Positions 16,964 to 26,502 are shown, counted from the stretch's first letter. The stretch: DNA of 64,000 bases from an uncultured Porphyromonadaceae bacterium (GCA_900546365.1 URCF01000001.1:62001-126000), one strand, 5' to 3'. Notes: generated by a model from the letters alone, not told the origin. Made by a program: numbers and translations.

Positions 16964-17812
16964 TTATTCCTCGCTCAGGAGCAGAGCCTTGGCCTGCGGA
17001 GTGAGAAGATCAGCCACTTCGTAGGGAGCCACCTTGGCATCAATGGCACCGTAGGCGTAGGGGAGAAGTGCATAGGGGTTGTAGTGGAATACAATCATGC
17101 CGTTGTAGAGATATACAATGTCACTTACATACACACCGTTGCTTAAGAGCATGGAGCTCAGCTCACCGGTGGTTATCGACAGCTCGTCAGCCACAGCCTG
17201 CGCAACGATGGGAGTGAGTGCTTTCTGGTGTTCGGGGGAGAAAAGGTCGTCAAGGGTGAGCACCTGCGCGTTCTTATAAACGTATGTGAAGCAGTCGGAA
17301 CCCCAAAGAGGATGGGCGCCGCCGAGATACGATGAATAGTCGGTGCGGTAGCTCACATAGTCTAGAGTGATTTCAAGCATCGACACCGACACATCGGCAG
17401 TGTAGCTGTAGATGCTTTCGGATGCGGAGTCCACTTGCTTGAATGTGAGGGTGGAATCGTTGTCAAACATTGCCCCCGGCTCCTTGATGTACTGCTTGAT
17501 GGCATCGTCAACATCATGTCCCGCATATCCGGGGAAGGCGCGGCGCAGCACAGAATCCTGAAGCACATGGATGTCGTAGTTGCCGATGTTCTCCGGCCAG
17601 TTGATGGAGGCAGACAAGGTGATATGGCAACTGTCGGGCATCCCTTCAATCAGGTAAGTGCACGAAGATGTCTTGATGTTTTGCGACACTTCAAACGAAT
17701 TAATCTCACCATTGTTGGCTACTGCACCGTCGTTGGAGTCCGAATTGGAGTGGCAGGCACCGAATGTCAGAGCGAGCGCCATGGCGGTGGAGGACAGGAG
17801 AATCTTGTTCAT
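16964..17812 (-). CDS. DUF4163/DUF3298 (RsiV-like) lipoprotein
   Basis: The protein is 282 residues with a lipoprotein signal: MNKILLSSTAMALALTFGAC, the lipidated Cys being residue 20. The mature N-terminal region (about 45-165) resembles DUF4163, and the C-terminal region carries the DUF3298 signature ALTLDDLFSPEHQKALTPI, continued by FHYNPYALLPYAYGAI. RsiV-like domains of this type bind extracellular ligands such as lysozyme in Firmicutes; what it binds here is unknown. It stands alone in its orientation, with a TATCTTTG -7 box upstream and a shared hairpin downstream. Confidence 0.85.
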   Translation of the reverse strand: MNKILLSSTAMALALTFGACHSNSDSNDGAVANNGEINSFEVSQNIKTSSCTYLIEGMPDSCHITLSASINWPENIGNYDIHVLQDSVLRRAFPGYAGHDVDDAIKQYIKEPGAMFDNDSTLTFKQVDSASESIYSYTADVSVSMLEITLDYVSYRTDYSSYLGGAHPLWGSDCFTYVYKNAQVLTLDDLFSPEHQKALTPIVAQAVADELSITTGELSSMLLSNGVYVSDIVYLYNGMIVFHYNPYALLPYAYGAIDAKVAPYEVADLLTPQAKALLLSEE

Positions 17813-17838
17813 ATTCAGGGGGTGTTAAAAAATTTCCG

Positions 17839-17846
17839 CAAAGATA
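17839..17846 (-). promoter_or_regulatory. -7 promoter element for the DUF3298 lipoprotein
   Basis: The minus strand reads TATCTTTG, 26 bases before the start. No -33 box is clear. Confidence 0.45.
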
Positions 17847-17961
17847 TAATTTCAACGCCAAACCACATATATATGTTCATAACAAATCGGATAAAAGAGG
17901 CGAAAAAGCAGCTGGATATTATAAAATTTTTTAACAGGGCACAACTTTATTTTCATAATGC

Positions 17962-17992
17962 TTGATAATTTCATTGAAAATGACTTACTTTG
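17962..17992 (+). promoter_or_regulatory. Probable promoter for acpP-fabF
   Basis: A TTG core (17962-17964) is followed after 20 bases by TTACTTTG (17985-17992), one base off TAnnTTTG. It lies 41 bases before acpP, which is expected to be strongly expressed. Confidence 0.5.
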
Positions 17993-18033
17993 CACCGCAA
18001 AATAGAATTTTACTAATCTAAATCATTGAAATT

Positions 18034-18270
18034 ATGTCAGAAATTGCAGATCGCGTAAAAGCTATCATCGTGGACAAGCTTGGTGTTGACGAAAACGAAG
18101 TTACTGAAACCGCAGAATTCACCAAGGACCTTGGCGCAGACAGCCTTGACACCGTAGAGCTCATCATGGAGTTCGAGAAAGAATTCGGTATCACAATTCC
18201 CGACGACAAGGCTGAAGGCATCACAACCGTAGGCGACGCTATCGCATACATCGAAGCTGAAAAGAAATAA
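18034..18270 (+). CDS. acpP: Acyl carrier protein
   Basis: This 78-residue acidic protein carries growing acyl chains in type II fatty acid synthesis. GADSLDTVEL contains Ser37, the site that receives 4'-phosphopantetheine. Length, charge and the helix pattern are those of a standard ACP. It is followed 95 bases later by fabF, the usual bacterial order. A GC-rich hairpin between the two genes may lower fabF transcription relative to acpP, which is needed in larger amounts. Confidence 0.98.
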   Translation: MSEIADRVKAIIVDKLGVDENEVTETAEFTKDLGADSLDTVELIMEFEKEFGITIPDDKAEGITTVGDAIAYIEAEKK

Positions 18271-18296
18271 GTTTCTTTCTGAAGCTAACAGTAACT

Positions 18297-18314
18297 CGGC
18301 GCCGAAAGGCGCCG
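18297..18314 (+). terminator. Hairpin between acpP and fabF, possible attenuator
   Basis: CGGCGCC (18297-18303) and GGCGCCG (18308-18314) form a perfect stem with a GAAA loop. The following bases (CTGTTTAT) have only a short T run, so it probably terminates partially or protects the acpP mRNA end. Confidence 0.55.
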
Positions 18315-18365
18315 CTGTTTATATCTCCTCAACCTATTGTATAACCCATAGCTCCAATATACTAT

Positions 18366-19631
18366 ATGGAATTAAAAAGAGTAGTTGTGACTGGCCTTGG
18401 TGCCATCACTCCGCTTGGCAATGATGTGGCCTCCACCTGGAGCGCTGCTCTTCAGGGCGTGAGCGGTGCTGGACCTATCACTCATTTCGATGCTTCGAAA
18501 TTCAAAACCCAGTTTGCCTGCGAAGTAAAAAACTTCAATGCTGCTGAGCATATTGACCGCAAAAAGCTTCGCACTCTTGACCTCTATGCGCAATATGCGC
18601 TCGTGGCTGCCCGTCAGGCTGTGGCCGACAGTAAACTCGAAGAGGCTCCCAACCTCAACCGCGACCGTGTGGGCGTGATTGTGGCTGCCGGTATCGGTGG
18701 TCTCCACACATTTGAGGAAGAGGCCGGTTATTATGCCCTCAACAAGGAAAACGGGCCCAAATACAATCCTTTCTTCATTCCCAAGATGATTGCCGATATT
18801 GCATCGGGTCACATCTCTATGGAGTATGGGTATCATGGCCCCAACTACGGTGTTGTGTCGGCTTGCGCTTCGTCCAACAATGCCATCATCGATGCGTTCA
18901 ACCTCATCCGGCTCGGCAAAGCCGATGCGTTTGTGACCGGTGGAGCTGAAGCAGCCATCTATCCCGCAGGTGTGGGCGGCTTCAACAGCATGCACGCCCT
19001 GAGCACACGCAACGACAGCCCCGAAACTGCCTCCCGTCCGTTCAGCAAATCCCGTGATGGATTTGTGATGGGTGAAGGTTCGGCTGTACTCGTGCTTGAG
19101 GAGCTGGAACACGCCATTGCCCGCGGTGCCAAAATCTATTGCGAGATTGCCGGCGGCGGCATGAGTGCCGATGCCTACCACCTCACCGCCACCCATCCCG
19201 AGGGTCTCGGTGCCAAGCTGGCCATGAAGTCAGCCCTTGAGGATGCCAACATGAAGCCTGAGGATATCGACTACATAAACGTGCACGGCACTTCCACCCC
19301 TGTAGGTGATGTGTCGGAGGTGAAAGCTATTGTTGACCTTTTCGGCGACGCAGCCTACAAGCTCAACATCAGCTCCACCAAGTCTATGACAGGCCACCTG
19401 CTCGGTGCCACCGGTGCTCTGGAGGCAATGTTCTCCATCAAGGCTGTTGAGGAAGACATCGTGCCCCCCACCATCAACCATGAGGAAGGCGACGATGACG
19501 AGAACATCGACTACAGCCTCAACTTCACATTCAACAAGGCCCAGAAGCGCGAAGTGCGTGCCGCACTCTCCAATGCGTTTGGCTTCGGTGGTCACAACGC
19601 CACAGTGATAGTGAAGAAATTCCAGAAATAA
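18366..19631 (+). CDS. fabF: Beta-ketoacyl-ACP synthase II
   Basis: This 421-residue condensing enzyme elongates acyl-ACP with malonyl-ACP in the cytoplasm. The nucleophile is Cys167 in VVSACASSNNA. The two catalytic His residues sit in NVHGTSTPVGD (near 310) and SMTGHLLGATGALE (near 346). Length and the FGFGGHNA C-terminal segment are typical of FabF. It follows acpP, its carrier protein, and ends in a strong terminator, so the pair forms a two-gene operon. Confidence 0.98.
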   Translation: MELKRVVVTGLGAITPLGNDVASTWSAALQGVSGAGPITHFDASKFKTQFACEVKNFNAAEHIDRKKLRTLDLYAQYALVAARQAVADSKLEEAPNLNRDRVGVIVAAGIGGLHTFEEEAGYYALNKENGPKYNPFFIPKMIADIASGHISMEYGYHGPNYGVVSACASSNNAIIDAFNLIRLGKADAFVTGGAEAAIYPAGVGGFNSMHALSTRNDSPETASRPFSKSRDGFVMGEGSAVLVLEELEHAIARGAKIYCEIAGGGMSADAYHLTATHPEGLGAKLAMKSALEDANMKPEDIDYINVHGTSTPVGDVSEVKAIVDLFGDAAYKLNISSTKSMTGHLLGATGALEAMFSIKAVEEDIVPPTINHEEGDDDENIDYSLNFTFNKAQKREVRAALSNAFGFGGHNATVIVKKFQK

Positions 19632-19656
19632 TCTCCTGCACAGGATGTTATATAGC

Positions 19657-19688
19657 AAAAGGCGACCTTTTCGGGTCGCCTTTTGTTT
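19657..19688 (+). terminator. Intrinsic terminator after fabF
   Basis: AAAAGGCGACC (19657-19667) pairs with GGTCGCCTTTT (19674-19684), followed by more T residues. The A and T flanks also let it work for the convergent surE gene. Confidence 0.85.
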
Positions 19689-19776
19689 GTTAGTCCGATA
19701 TATGCAAAATCCAACGGGGGATAATAACAACCGCTACGAATGGGTGGAAAGTCGCGCTTGTGTTCCGTTGCGGTTA

Positions 19777-20550
19777 TTACGGGTTGATGAGTAGGCGGGT
19801 GATGGTGTCGATGGCGGGGGTGAAGGTCTGGTCGGGGCGGACGGGTACCACAGAGATGTATTGGCGGTTGAGCCAGTAGTTGTCGTAGGCGGGGTTGTCG
19901 GGGTCGTCGTCGTGGAATTTGCCGGTGAGCATGAAGAACGGGCGGTTGGCCGGGTCAGTGTACTCTTTGTACTCTTCGGTCCAGTGTCCGGGGGATGCGG
20001 CGCACACCTTCATCCCTTTAGGCTCGCATTTGGCGGGAATGTTGACATTGAGACACACTCCGGCGGGCAATCCTTCGTCAATCATTCGGCGCACAATGTG
20101 GTCTATCCATTTGGGTGTGTGGCTGAAATCGGCCGCAATGCTGTGGTGCAGCAGCGAGAACCCTACGGAGGGTATGCCCAGCATGCAGGCTTCCATAACG
20201 GCTCCCATGGTGCCGGAATATATCACGGAGTTGCCGGAATTGGAGCCATGGTTGATGCCCGACACCACGATGTCGGGGCGGCGAGGAAGCACTGTGTGCA
20301 TGGCGAGTTTGACGCAATCCACGGGTGTGCCGTTGACGGCATAGATTTCGGCATGGTTGTAGGCAGTGCAGCGGTTGATGCGCAGGGGCGTTTCCACAGT
20401 GATGGCGGAGGACTGTCCGGAGCGAGGGCCGTCGGGAGCCACTGCTATCACTTTACCGAGGGGCGCGAGGGTGTTGATGAGGGCGTGTATGCCGGGAGCG
20501 TGAGCTCCATCGTCGTTGGTGACTAATATCAGCGGTGTCTGTTTGTCCAT
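19777..20550 (-). CDS. surE: 5'/3'-nucleotidase SurE
   Basis: The protein is 257 residues. SurE is a metal-dependent nucleoside monophosphate phosphatase in the cytoplasm, linked to stationary-phase survival and nucleotide balance. The metal site is visible as VTNDDGAHAPGI near residue 12 and as SGINHGSNSGNSVIYSGT near 95, the Asp-Asp and Asn ligands. I start at ATG 20550; a TTG two codons upstream is less likely. It is transcribed alone, convergent with fabF and divergent from the DUF4293 gene. Confidence 0.96.
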   Translation of the reverse strand: MDKQTPLILVTNDDGAHAPGIHALINTLAPLGKVIAVAPDGPRSGQSSAITVETPLRINRCTAYNHAEIYAVNGTPVDCVKLAMHTVLPRRPDIVVSGINHGSNSGNSVIYSGTMGAVMEACMLGIPSVGFSLLHHSIAADFSHTPKWIDHIVRRMIDEGLPAGVCLNVNIPAKCEPKGMKVCAASPGHWTEEYKEYTDPANRPFFMLTGKFHDDDPDNPAYDNYWLNRQYISVVPVRPDQTFTPAIDTITRLLINP

Positions 20551-20569
20551 AATCAAGGTAGTTTTGATA

Positions 20570-20577
20570 CAAAATTA
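20570..20577 (-). promoter_or_regulatory. -7 promoter element for surE
   Basis: The minus strand reads TAATTTTG, 19 bases before the start. No clear -33 box is present. Confidence 0.4.
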
Positions 20578-20610
20578 AAAAAATAACCCAAAAGGCAGGT
20601 TCAATTGTTG

Positions 20611-20618
20611 TATCTTTG
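20611..20618 (+). promoter_or_regulatory. -7 promoter element for the DUF4293 gene
   Basis: TATCTTTG lies 30 bases before the ATG at 20649. It is a full -7 match without a clear -33 box. Confidence 0.5.
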
Positions 20619-20648
20619 TATCTGAAAATTTAATCAAAATTCATATTT

Positions 20649-21098
20649 ATGGTAATTCAACGTATTCAAACCCTTTACCTGCTGCTGGCTGTGATAGTGC
20701 TGACAGTGTTCCTGTTCGTGCCGTTCGGCTACACCACCTTTGCCGAGGGTGGCGAGGCAGTCATCGATGCATGGCGTCCTCTGGACCTTGCCGGACTGCT
20801 TGTGCCCACCTGTGCGTCAGCGTTCCTGATGCTTGTGGCCATATTTTTGTATAAGTCGCAATCCACCCAGCGTCTAGTTGTGGTGTTTGCCATGCTTCTC
20901 AGCATAGCTGCTGTGGGTGTGGTGATCTACTTCATGGTGGCCGGACTGGTTGACAGCAATCCGGCAGTGAGTGTGGTCAACACATCGTGGGGCTGGGGCA
21001 TAGTGCTCCCGATATGCGCCGTAGCATTCCAGATAGCCGCCATCTGTGGCATCAGCCGCGACATGAGGCTTCTGGCAAGCTACGACCGCCTGCGATAA
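20649..21098 (+). CDS. DUF4293 family membrane protein
   Basis: This 149-residue protein has four membrane helices. The start MVIQRIQTLYLLLAVIV is the signature of the DUF4293 family, found widely in Bacteroidota. A short extracytoplasmic stretch with little charge lies between helices 1 and 2 (about 30-45). Helices 2 and 3 are separated by a basic KSQSTQR turn. The C-terminal NxxR-type tail (RDMRLLASYDRLR) is also typical. Function is unknown. It is convergent with murF-alr, and the two stop codons abut with no base between them. Confidence 0.88.
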   Translation: MVIQRIQTLYLLLAVIVLTVFLFVPFGYTTFAEGGEAVIDAWRPLDLAGLLVPTCASAFLMLVAIFLYKSQSTQRLVVVFAMLLSIAAVGVVIYFMVAGLVDSNPAVSVVNTSWGWGIVLPICAVAFQIAAICGISRDMRLLASYDRLR

Positions 21099-23567
21099 TT
21101 ACTCCCGGTAGTACACTCGCTTGACGCGGGTGGACACCGATGTGAGCACCTCGTAGGGGATGGTGTCGAGTGTTTCGGCAAGCTGCATCACAGATACATG
21201 CTGTCCGAAAATCTCCACGCTATCTCCTACGTGGCATTTGGCGTCTGTCACATCCACCATGCAGATGTCCATACATATATTGCCGACGGTGGGGCATAGA
21301 TAGCCGTTGATCCACACTTTGAGATTGCCGTTTCCTAAATGGCGGTTGATACCGTCGGCATAACCTACGGGGATGGTGGCAATGCGCGAATCGCGATGAA
21401 GCAGCCCGCGGCGGCAATATCCTACTGTGGTGCCTGCGGGCCATTCCTTGATGGATATTATGCTTGTGTGGAGCGATGACACAGGTATGAGGGCATCCTG
21501 CGAACCATCGTCCATGGTGGGGATGCCGTAGAGGCAGATGCCGAGGCGCACGAGGTCGTACTGATGCTCAGGGAAGCGCGTTATGCCGGTGGAGTTGAGG
21601 ATATGGCGTTTGAACCGGTAGCTCAGGAGCGATTGCAGCTTCTCGCAGCAGTTGTCGAAAATCTGGAATTGCATCCGGGTGTAATCGTTTTCGGACGGCA
21701 CATCGGCGCACGACAGGTGGCTGAACACTGTTTCGGCCTTGATTACTTGCTGGGAATTGAGAATTTCGGCAAGTTTCTCCATATCCTGTTCCAGAAATCC
21801 GAGGCGTCGCATGCCGGTGTCGAGCTTGATGTGGACGGGAAAATCTTTCACGCCGTATTTCTTGCCTTCGCGGATGATCTCGTTTAGAATGTCGAAGCTG
21901 TAAATCTCCGGCTCAAGGTTATAGGCAAACATTGCCTGATAGTTCACCACCCTGGGGTTAAGCACCATGATGGGCATTGTGATGCCGGCGCGGCGCAGGT
22001 CGATGCCCTCGTCCAGCACGGCCACGGCTATGTAGGCAGCACCTTGGCTCTGGAGTGTTTTGGCAAGTTCGTAGCTTCCGGCACCGTAACCCGATGCCTT
22101 GAGCATGCACACTATGCCGGTGGTGGGTGCAACGGCGGCACGGTAGAAATTGAAGTTGTGCACAATGGCGTCGAGATTCACATCCAGCACTGTTTCCACC
22201 CGGCGCAGCTCAAGGAAATCGCAGATGCGGCGGAATTCAAACTCCGGGGCACCCTTGACCAGAATCAGTTCATTGTCGAAATCGTTGGTGCTCACTGATT
22301 CAAGGAAAGCGGTGGTGGAGGGGAAAAATGTGGCGTTGGTACCGAAGCAGTGGCTGTTGGCTGAAATCTCCTGGCCGATGCCGATTATGCGGTTGACTCC
22401 GGAAACAGCGAGCAGACGGGCCATTTCGGCATACATTCCGGCGGCGGAGAGGGATTCGTGCATCATGTCGGAGAGGATGACGGTAGATGTGCGGAGGGAT
22501 GTGGCTCTGCGCATCATGAAGTCGAGGGCGGGGGCGAGCGAATGGAGGTCGCAAGTGTAGGAGTCGTGAATCACAAGGCACCCGTTCACTCCTTCCATCA
22601 CATCCATGCGGGTGCCCGCTTTGGTGAGTGAGGCCATGCGTTGTTTGATGGTTTCAACAGGCAGGCCCAGGGATAGCATCACCGCGAGAGTGGTGATGGA
22701 GTCCTCGATGTCGGCATCGCCGGTGAACGGCACTGTCAGCGTGCTGCAAGTCCCATTGTATGAGAACCGGATATCGGAGCCGGCGCCGTTGTCCTCAACG
22801 GACGATATGAAGAGCGGAGCCTGCGGGTCGGTGCGGCTCCATGCCATCCTGCGTGCGGGGATATCCATTTGGTCAATGCTGCTGCTTATGAGATGATTGT
22901 CGCTGCAATACACCACGGATTCGCAATGCTTGAACAGCTGAAGTTTTTCACGGCATTTGCTTTCGATGGAGTCGAACCCTTCGCTGTGTTCCGGTCCTAT
23001 GTTGGTGATTACGCCGATGGTGGGACTGATGATAGGCTCGAGGGATTGCATCTCGCCGGTGGTGGATATTCCGGCTTCAAAAATGCCGAGGCGTGTGTCG
23101 GAGTTCATTTCCCATATGGAGAGTGGCACACCGATCTGGGAGTTGAAGCTGCGTGGCGAGCGCACAATGGAGTAGTCGTGATGAAGCAGTGTGTGCAGCC
23201 ACTCTTTGACGGTGGTTTTGCCCTGCGACCCGGTGATGCCTATCACCGGCACATCAAAACGGGTGCGATGGTGGCGGGCGAGGGTCTGGAGTGCGCGAAG
23301 CACATCGGGCACCACAATCCAAGAGGCGTCGCTCATATCGGCATCATCGGCGGGAAGCTCGTCCACCACAAAGGCCCTCACCCCCTTGGCATAGAGTCCG
23401 GGGATATATTTGTGGCCATTGCCGGTGGATGTGCGGAGCGCGAAAAACAAAGTTTGGCCGGCAAAGGTGAGCGAGCGGCTGTCGGTCAGCAATATACTAA
23501 CGGTGCGGTTGATACTTGGAGCAGGTGCGTCAAGAATCTGTGCTATTGAATCGGTTGAATAGTTCAT
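21099..23567 (-). CDS. murF-alr: Bifunctional MurF ligase / alanine racemase
   Basis: The protein is 822 residues. The first about 455 residues are MurF, which adds D-Ala-D-Ala to UDP-MurNAc-tripeptide; its ATP loop is GITGSQGKTTVKE. The rest is alanine racemase, which makes D-Ala from L-Ala with PLP. CMLKASGYGAGS carries the PLP Lys and GTTVGYCRRG the likely catalytic Tyr. This fusion joins supply of D-Ala to its use in peptidoglycan and is established in Bacteroidetes. Its start lies 38 bases inside the end of the GSCFA gene, so the two are co-transcribed. Confidence 0.96.
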   Translation of the reverse strand: MNYSTDSIAQILDAPAPSINRTVSILLTDSRSLTFAGQTLFFALRTSTGNGHKYIPGLYAKGVRAFVVDELPADDADMSDASWIVVPDVLRALQTLARHHRTRFDVPVIGITGSQGKTTVKEWLHTLLHHDYSIVRSPRSFNSQIGVPLSIWEMNSDTRLGIFEAGISTTGEMQSLEPIISPTIGVITNIGPEHSEGFDSIESKCREKLQLFKHCESVVYCSDNHLISSSIDQMDIPARRMAWSRTDPQAPLFISSVEDNGAGSDIRFSYNGTCSTLTVPFTGDADIEDSITTLAVMLSLGLPVETIKQRMASLTKAGTRMDVMEGVNGCLVIHDSYTCDLHSLAPALDFMMRRATSLRTSTVILSDMMHESLSAAGMYAEMARLLAVSGVNRIIGIGQEISANSHCFGTNATFFPSTTAFLESVSTNDFDNELILVKGAPEFEFRRICDFLELRRVETVLDVNLDAIVHNFNFYRAAVAPTTGIVCMLKASGYGAGSYELAKTLQSQGAAYIAVAVLDEGIDLRRAGITMPIMVLNPRVVNYQAMFAYNLEPEIYSFDILNEIIREGKKYGVKDFPVHIKLDTGMRRLGFLEQDMEKLAEILNSQQVIKAETVFSHLSCADVPSENDYTRMQFQIFDNCCEKLQSLLSYRFKRHILNSTGITRFPEHQYDLVRLGICLYGIPTMDDGSQDALIPVSSLHTSIISIKEWPAGTTVGYCRRGLLHRDSRIATIPVGYADGINRHLGNGNLKVWINGYLCPTVGNICMDICMVDVTDAKCHVGDSVEIFGQHVSVMQLAETLDTIPYEVLTSVSTRVKRVYYRE

Positions 23568-24516
23568 GATGCTTCAGCTCGGGATGTTCCTGAGCAAGAG
23601 ATGTTATGAGATGGAGTGTGTCGGAGCGGAACTTTTCGGCGGCTCCTGAGCCGGAGGTGAGAGGGTGATGGTTCAATCGGCGTGTGAGGCTGAGGGCCTG
23701 ACGCGAAAGTTCTATTGTGTCATTGCTGAAAAATGATTTGGCAAACAGTTCGTATATATAATCGATGGCTGTGTCGGACGGGTGCTTCATGTCGGAAGCA
23801 TAGAAGCGGTAGTCGCGCAAGTCGTCCATCATAATTTCGTAGGCGGGGAAATAGGTGATGCCATGTGTGGCATTTGCGGCCTGCTCGCATGCCAGCAGCA
23901 GGGTGGATTTGCTCAGCTGATTGCCATGGGCACCGTCGGCGAGATGACGGATAGGGCTGACAGTCAGAATAATCCTGATATCCGGATGCACGGAGCGCAG
24001 CTGCTCCACGGTGCGTGAGATGGCTTGGGTGCACTCGTTGACCGACATACGGCGGCGGGTGAACAGGGAGGCCGGCTGCTTCTGGCAGTTGGCTACCACA
24101 CACCCGGTGGCGTTGAGCGAAAAAGCCCAGGCGGTGCCGAGAGTGATGCACGCCACATCGGCTTTCTTGACAAAGCTGTGGGCAGCGTCAAGGCGGGAGT
24201 TGAGATTCTGCAGCAGGTCACCGGCATCGGGCGAATTGAGCTTGGTGTGGGTGCTGTAGCTGAACCATAATCCGTCGCTGCCTCTTTGAATGTCGGATTG
24301 GGAAAAATGGGTGTGGTCAACAATGCGGCTGACGGTGGCGGCAATCGAGGCGGGGTTGTAGAGCGTGCCGAAAGGATTGGCGAGCACAGTAAACAGCCGT
24401 TCATCAAGTTTTGCTCCGATATTGTCGGTGAAGCATGACCCGAGCATCAGGATGCGGTTGGAATGGCTGATAGACGGCTGAGAGCTTAGCGGCTGTATGT
24501 CAGTGCGAAAATTCAT
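23530..24516 (-). CDS. GSCFA family protein
   Basis: This 328-residue protein has the family motif MLGSCFTDNIG near residue 25. Conserved TLGTAWAF and TVSPIRHLADG segments follow, and YFPAYEIMMDDLRDYRFY lies later. GSCFA proteins share features with SGNH/GDSL hydrolases: Ser in GSCF and the later block with Asp and His suggest an esterase, but the activity is not established. It lies upstream of, and overlaps by 38 bases, murF-alr, which suggests a cell-envelope task. The OmpA gene upstream ends 21 bases before it, so all three may form one transcript. Confidence 0.88.
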   Translation of the reverse strand: MNFRTDIQPLSSQPSISHSNRILMLGSCFTDNIGAKLDERLFTVLANPFGTLYNPASIAATVSRIVDHTHFSQSDIQRGSDGLWFSYSTHTKLNSPDAGDLLQNLNSRLDAAHSFVKKADVACITLGTAWAFSLNATGCVVANCQKQPASLFTRRRMSVNECTQAISRTVEQLRSVHPDIRIILTVSPIRHLADGAHGNQLSKSTLLLACEQAANATHGITYFPAYEIMMDDLRDYRFYASDMKHPSDTAIDYIYELFAKSFFSNDTIELSRQALSLTRRLNHHPLTSGSGAAEKFRSDTLHLITSLAQEHPELKHHELFNRFNSTDS

Positions 24517-24537
24517 GCCGGGCGGTGGTGCTGAGGT

Positions 24538-26502
24538 TCAATAGAGATTGTAGTCAACAGAAAGCACCTGGAATTCGGTGCGGCGGTTGATCTGGTCGGC
24601 GGCCTCGCGGTCGGCTTCTTCGGGAAGGGTGAGGATATACTCCTCAGTGAGCACATCACCCTCCTTGAACTGCGGGTACAGCCGTGCCACGCGCTTGGTG
24701 ACTGTTTTCGGCCTTGATTTGCCATACCCCTGATACTGGAGCCTGTCGGGTGAGATTCCGGCAGCAATCAGATAGTCGATGACCGATTTAGCGCGTCGGT
24801 GGGAGAGGTCGATATTGTACTCTTCCGAGCCTATGCGGTCGGTGTGGGAAGCCATCTCGATAGTGATGTTGGGGTTGTCGTTGAGCAGCTGCACAAGCTC
24901 GTCAAGGGCCTGTGTGGACTCGGGACGGAGTGTGGCTTTGTCGAAGTCGTAGAAAATATTCTCCACAATGTTGGGCTTGGAGAGGGATGCGAGCATGAAA
25001 TCCACTTCATATTCGGCATCCACGGCTGCGGTGTCGGCAGTGAACTGCTGGCGTGCGTTGAGATACCCTTTGGCCCCGGCCATCATCACATAGCTCACTC
25101 CACGCTGCAGCGGGAAGGTGAAAGAGCCATCGGGCCGGGCTGCGGTTTTCTGAATGGTGCCGTCGTTGCCCACAATGCGTATCACGGCGTTGGTCACCGG
25201 CTCCTCGTCCATATCCATCACCCATCCGTTGAGGTTGATTTTAAGGTCGGGCAACTCGAAGGAGTAGAGGTGGTCGTAGCCACGGCCATCGCCACGGTTG
25301 GAACTGAAAAATCCTGTGTTGGGTTTATGGGGGTCGTAGGTCATGCCGAAATCGTCGGCGCTTGAGTTGAGTGGCGCTCCCATGTTGCTGATGTTCCAGT
25401 TGCCGTCGGGCTGGAGGGTGGCTCGGAACAGGTCAAGGCCGCCCATGCCGGGATGGCCGTTGGAGGAGAATATCAGGATGCTGTCGCTGACCACGTAGGG
25501 AAACACCTCATCGCCGGATGTGTTGATCTGGTCGCCGAGGTTCTCGAGTGAGCCTGCGCGCTCCTTGAGGTTGATGCGCCACAGGTCTTTGCCACCGTAG
25601 CCGGGCATATCACTGGAGAAATAGAGATATGTGCCGTCAGGGCTGACTGAGGGGTGACCGTAGCTGGAGATGGTGTCGGCGGTGATTTCAAACTTCACCG
25701 CTTTGCTCCATGAGGCATCGCTGCGCGAGGAGGTATAGATCTCCACGCCGGTGTTGCGGTCGGGCATACGTTTGGCCACGGTAAGATACATTGTGCCTCC
25801 GTCGGGCGAGAAAGCAGCAATCCCTTCGTCCATTTCCGAATTGAGCTCGCCTTCCACAGCCTCCGGGCGTTGCCATTCGCCTTTTTCATTTTTGCGCGAC
25901 ATCCAGATATCACCTTTCTTCATTCCGGTGATTTCGCTGCGTTTGTCGCCCACCACTTTTTCGTTGGTGGTGGTGAAGTAGAGGATTTCGTCGTTGAACA
26001 TCGGCGAGAAGTCGGAGCGGCGGGAGTTGAAAAGTTTGGCCGACTTCACGATATATCTGTTGGGGTTGGCTCTGAGGCTGTCGGCAATCAGAGCGCCTTT
26101 CAATCCGTTGATGGCGGTGAGGGAGTGGGGGTTCTGCATCAGAAACTCCTGGTAGGCTCTCACTGCCTGGGAGTATTTGCCGTCGGCGTGGAGCATCTGG
26201 GCGAGATACAGCTGGGCCAGGGTGTCGGGGTAGCCGTAGCGTATGGAGTTCTGGTATGCAGCGGCCGCACGTGCGCTCTGGCTGAGCATGCGGTGGGCGT
26301 TGCCCATTTTGAATGCCACTTCGCCGCGTAGCGGACGGTCGGCTTTCTTGGTGAGCTTGTTGTAGATCTTGCGATATGTTTTCGAAGCATCAAAATATTC
26401 ACCACGAGCCATTTGCTCATCGGCAGTGGCGAGTTTTGGACCACGGCATCCGGAGATGGTCAACAGTATGAGGGCGGAGATAAGAAGCAGTTTGGTTTTC
26501 AT
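24538..26502 (-). CDS. OmpA family lipoprotein with TPR, PD40 and CRD domains (PorE-like)
   Basis: The protein is 654 residues. It has a lipoprotein signal (LLISALILLTISGC), TPR-like helices (about 30-140), and PD40 propeller blades (about 165-400; SPDGGTMYLT, SPDGTYLYFSSD). A carboxypeptidase-regulatory-like domain (about 435-500) precedes an OmpA C-terminal peptidoglycan-binding domain (about 540-650; MASHTDRIGSEEYN). This order matches PorE of the type IX secretion system, but relatives of the same layout exist outside it. The start is ATG 26502; upstream extension crosses the promoter and terminator. It precedes the GSCFA and murF-alr genes. Confidence 0.88.
   Translation of the reverse strand: MKTKLLLISALILLTISGCRGPKLATADEQMARGEYFDASKTYRKIYNKLTKKADRPLRGEVAFKMGNAHRMLSQSARAAAAYQNSIRYGYPDTLAQLYLAQMLHADGKYSQAVRAYQEFLMQNPHSLTAINGLKGALIADSLRANPNRYIVKSAKLFNSRRSDFSPMFNDEILYFTTTNEKVVGDKRSEITGMKKGDIWMSRKNEKGEWQRPEAVEGELNSEMDEGIAAFSPDGGTMYLTVAKRMPDRNTGVEIYTSSRSDASWSKAVKFEITADTISSYGHPSVSPDGTYLYFSSDMPGYGGKDLWRINLKERAGSLENLGDQINTSGDEVFPYVVSDSILIFSSNGHPGMGGLDLFRATLQPDGNWNISNMGAPLNSSADDFGMTYDPHKPNTGFFSSNRGDGRGYDHLYSFELPDLKINLNGWVMDMDEEPVTNAVIRIVGNDGTIQKTAARPDGSFTFPLQRGVSYVMMAGAKGYLNARQQFTADTAAVDAEYEVDFMLASLSKPNIVENIFYDFDKATLRPESTQALDELVQLLNDNPNITIEMASHTDRIGSEEYNIDLSHRRAKSVIDYLIAAGISPDRLQYQGYGKSRPKTVTKRVARLYPQFKEGDVLTEEYILTLPEEADREAADQINRRTEFQVLSVDYNLY

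Noticed and set aside
20551..20556. TTG start two codons upstream for surE
   Set aside because: ATG at 20550 is the stronger start and matches the family N-terminus.
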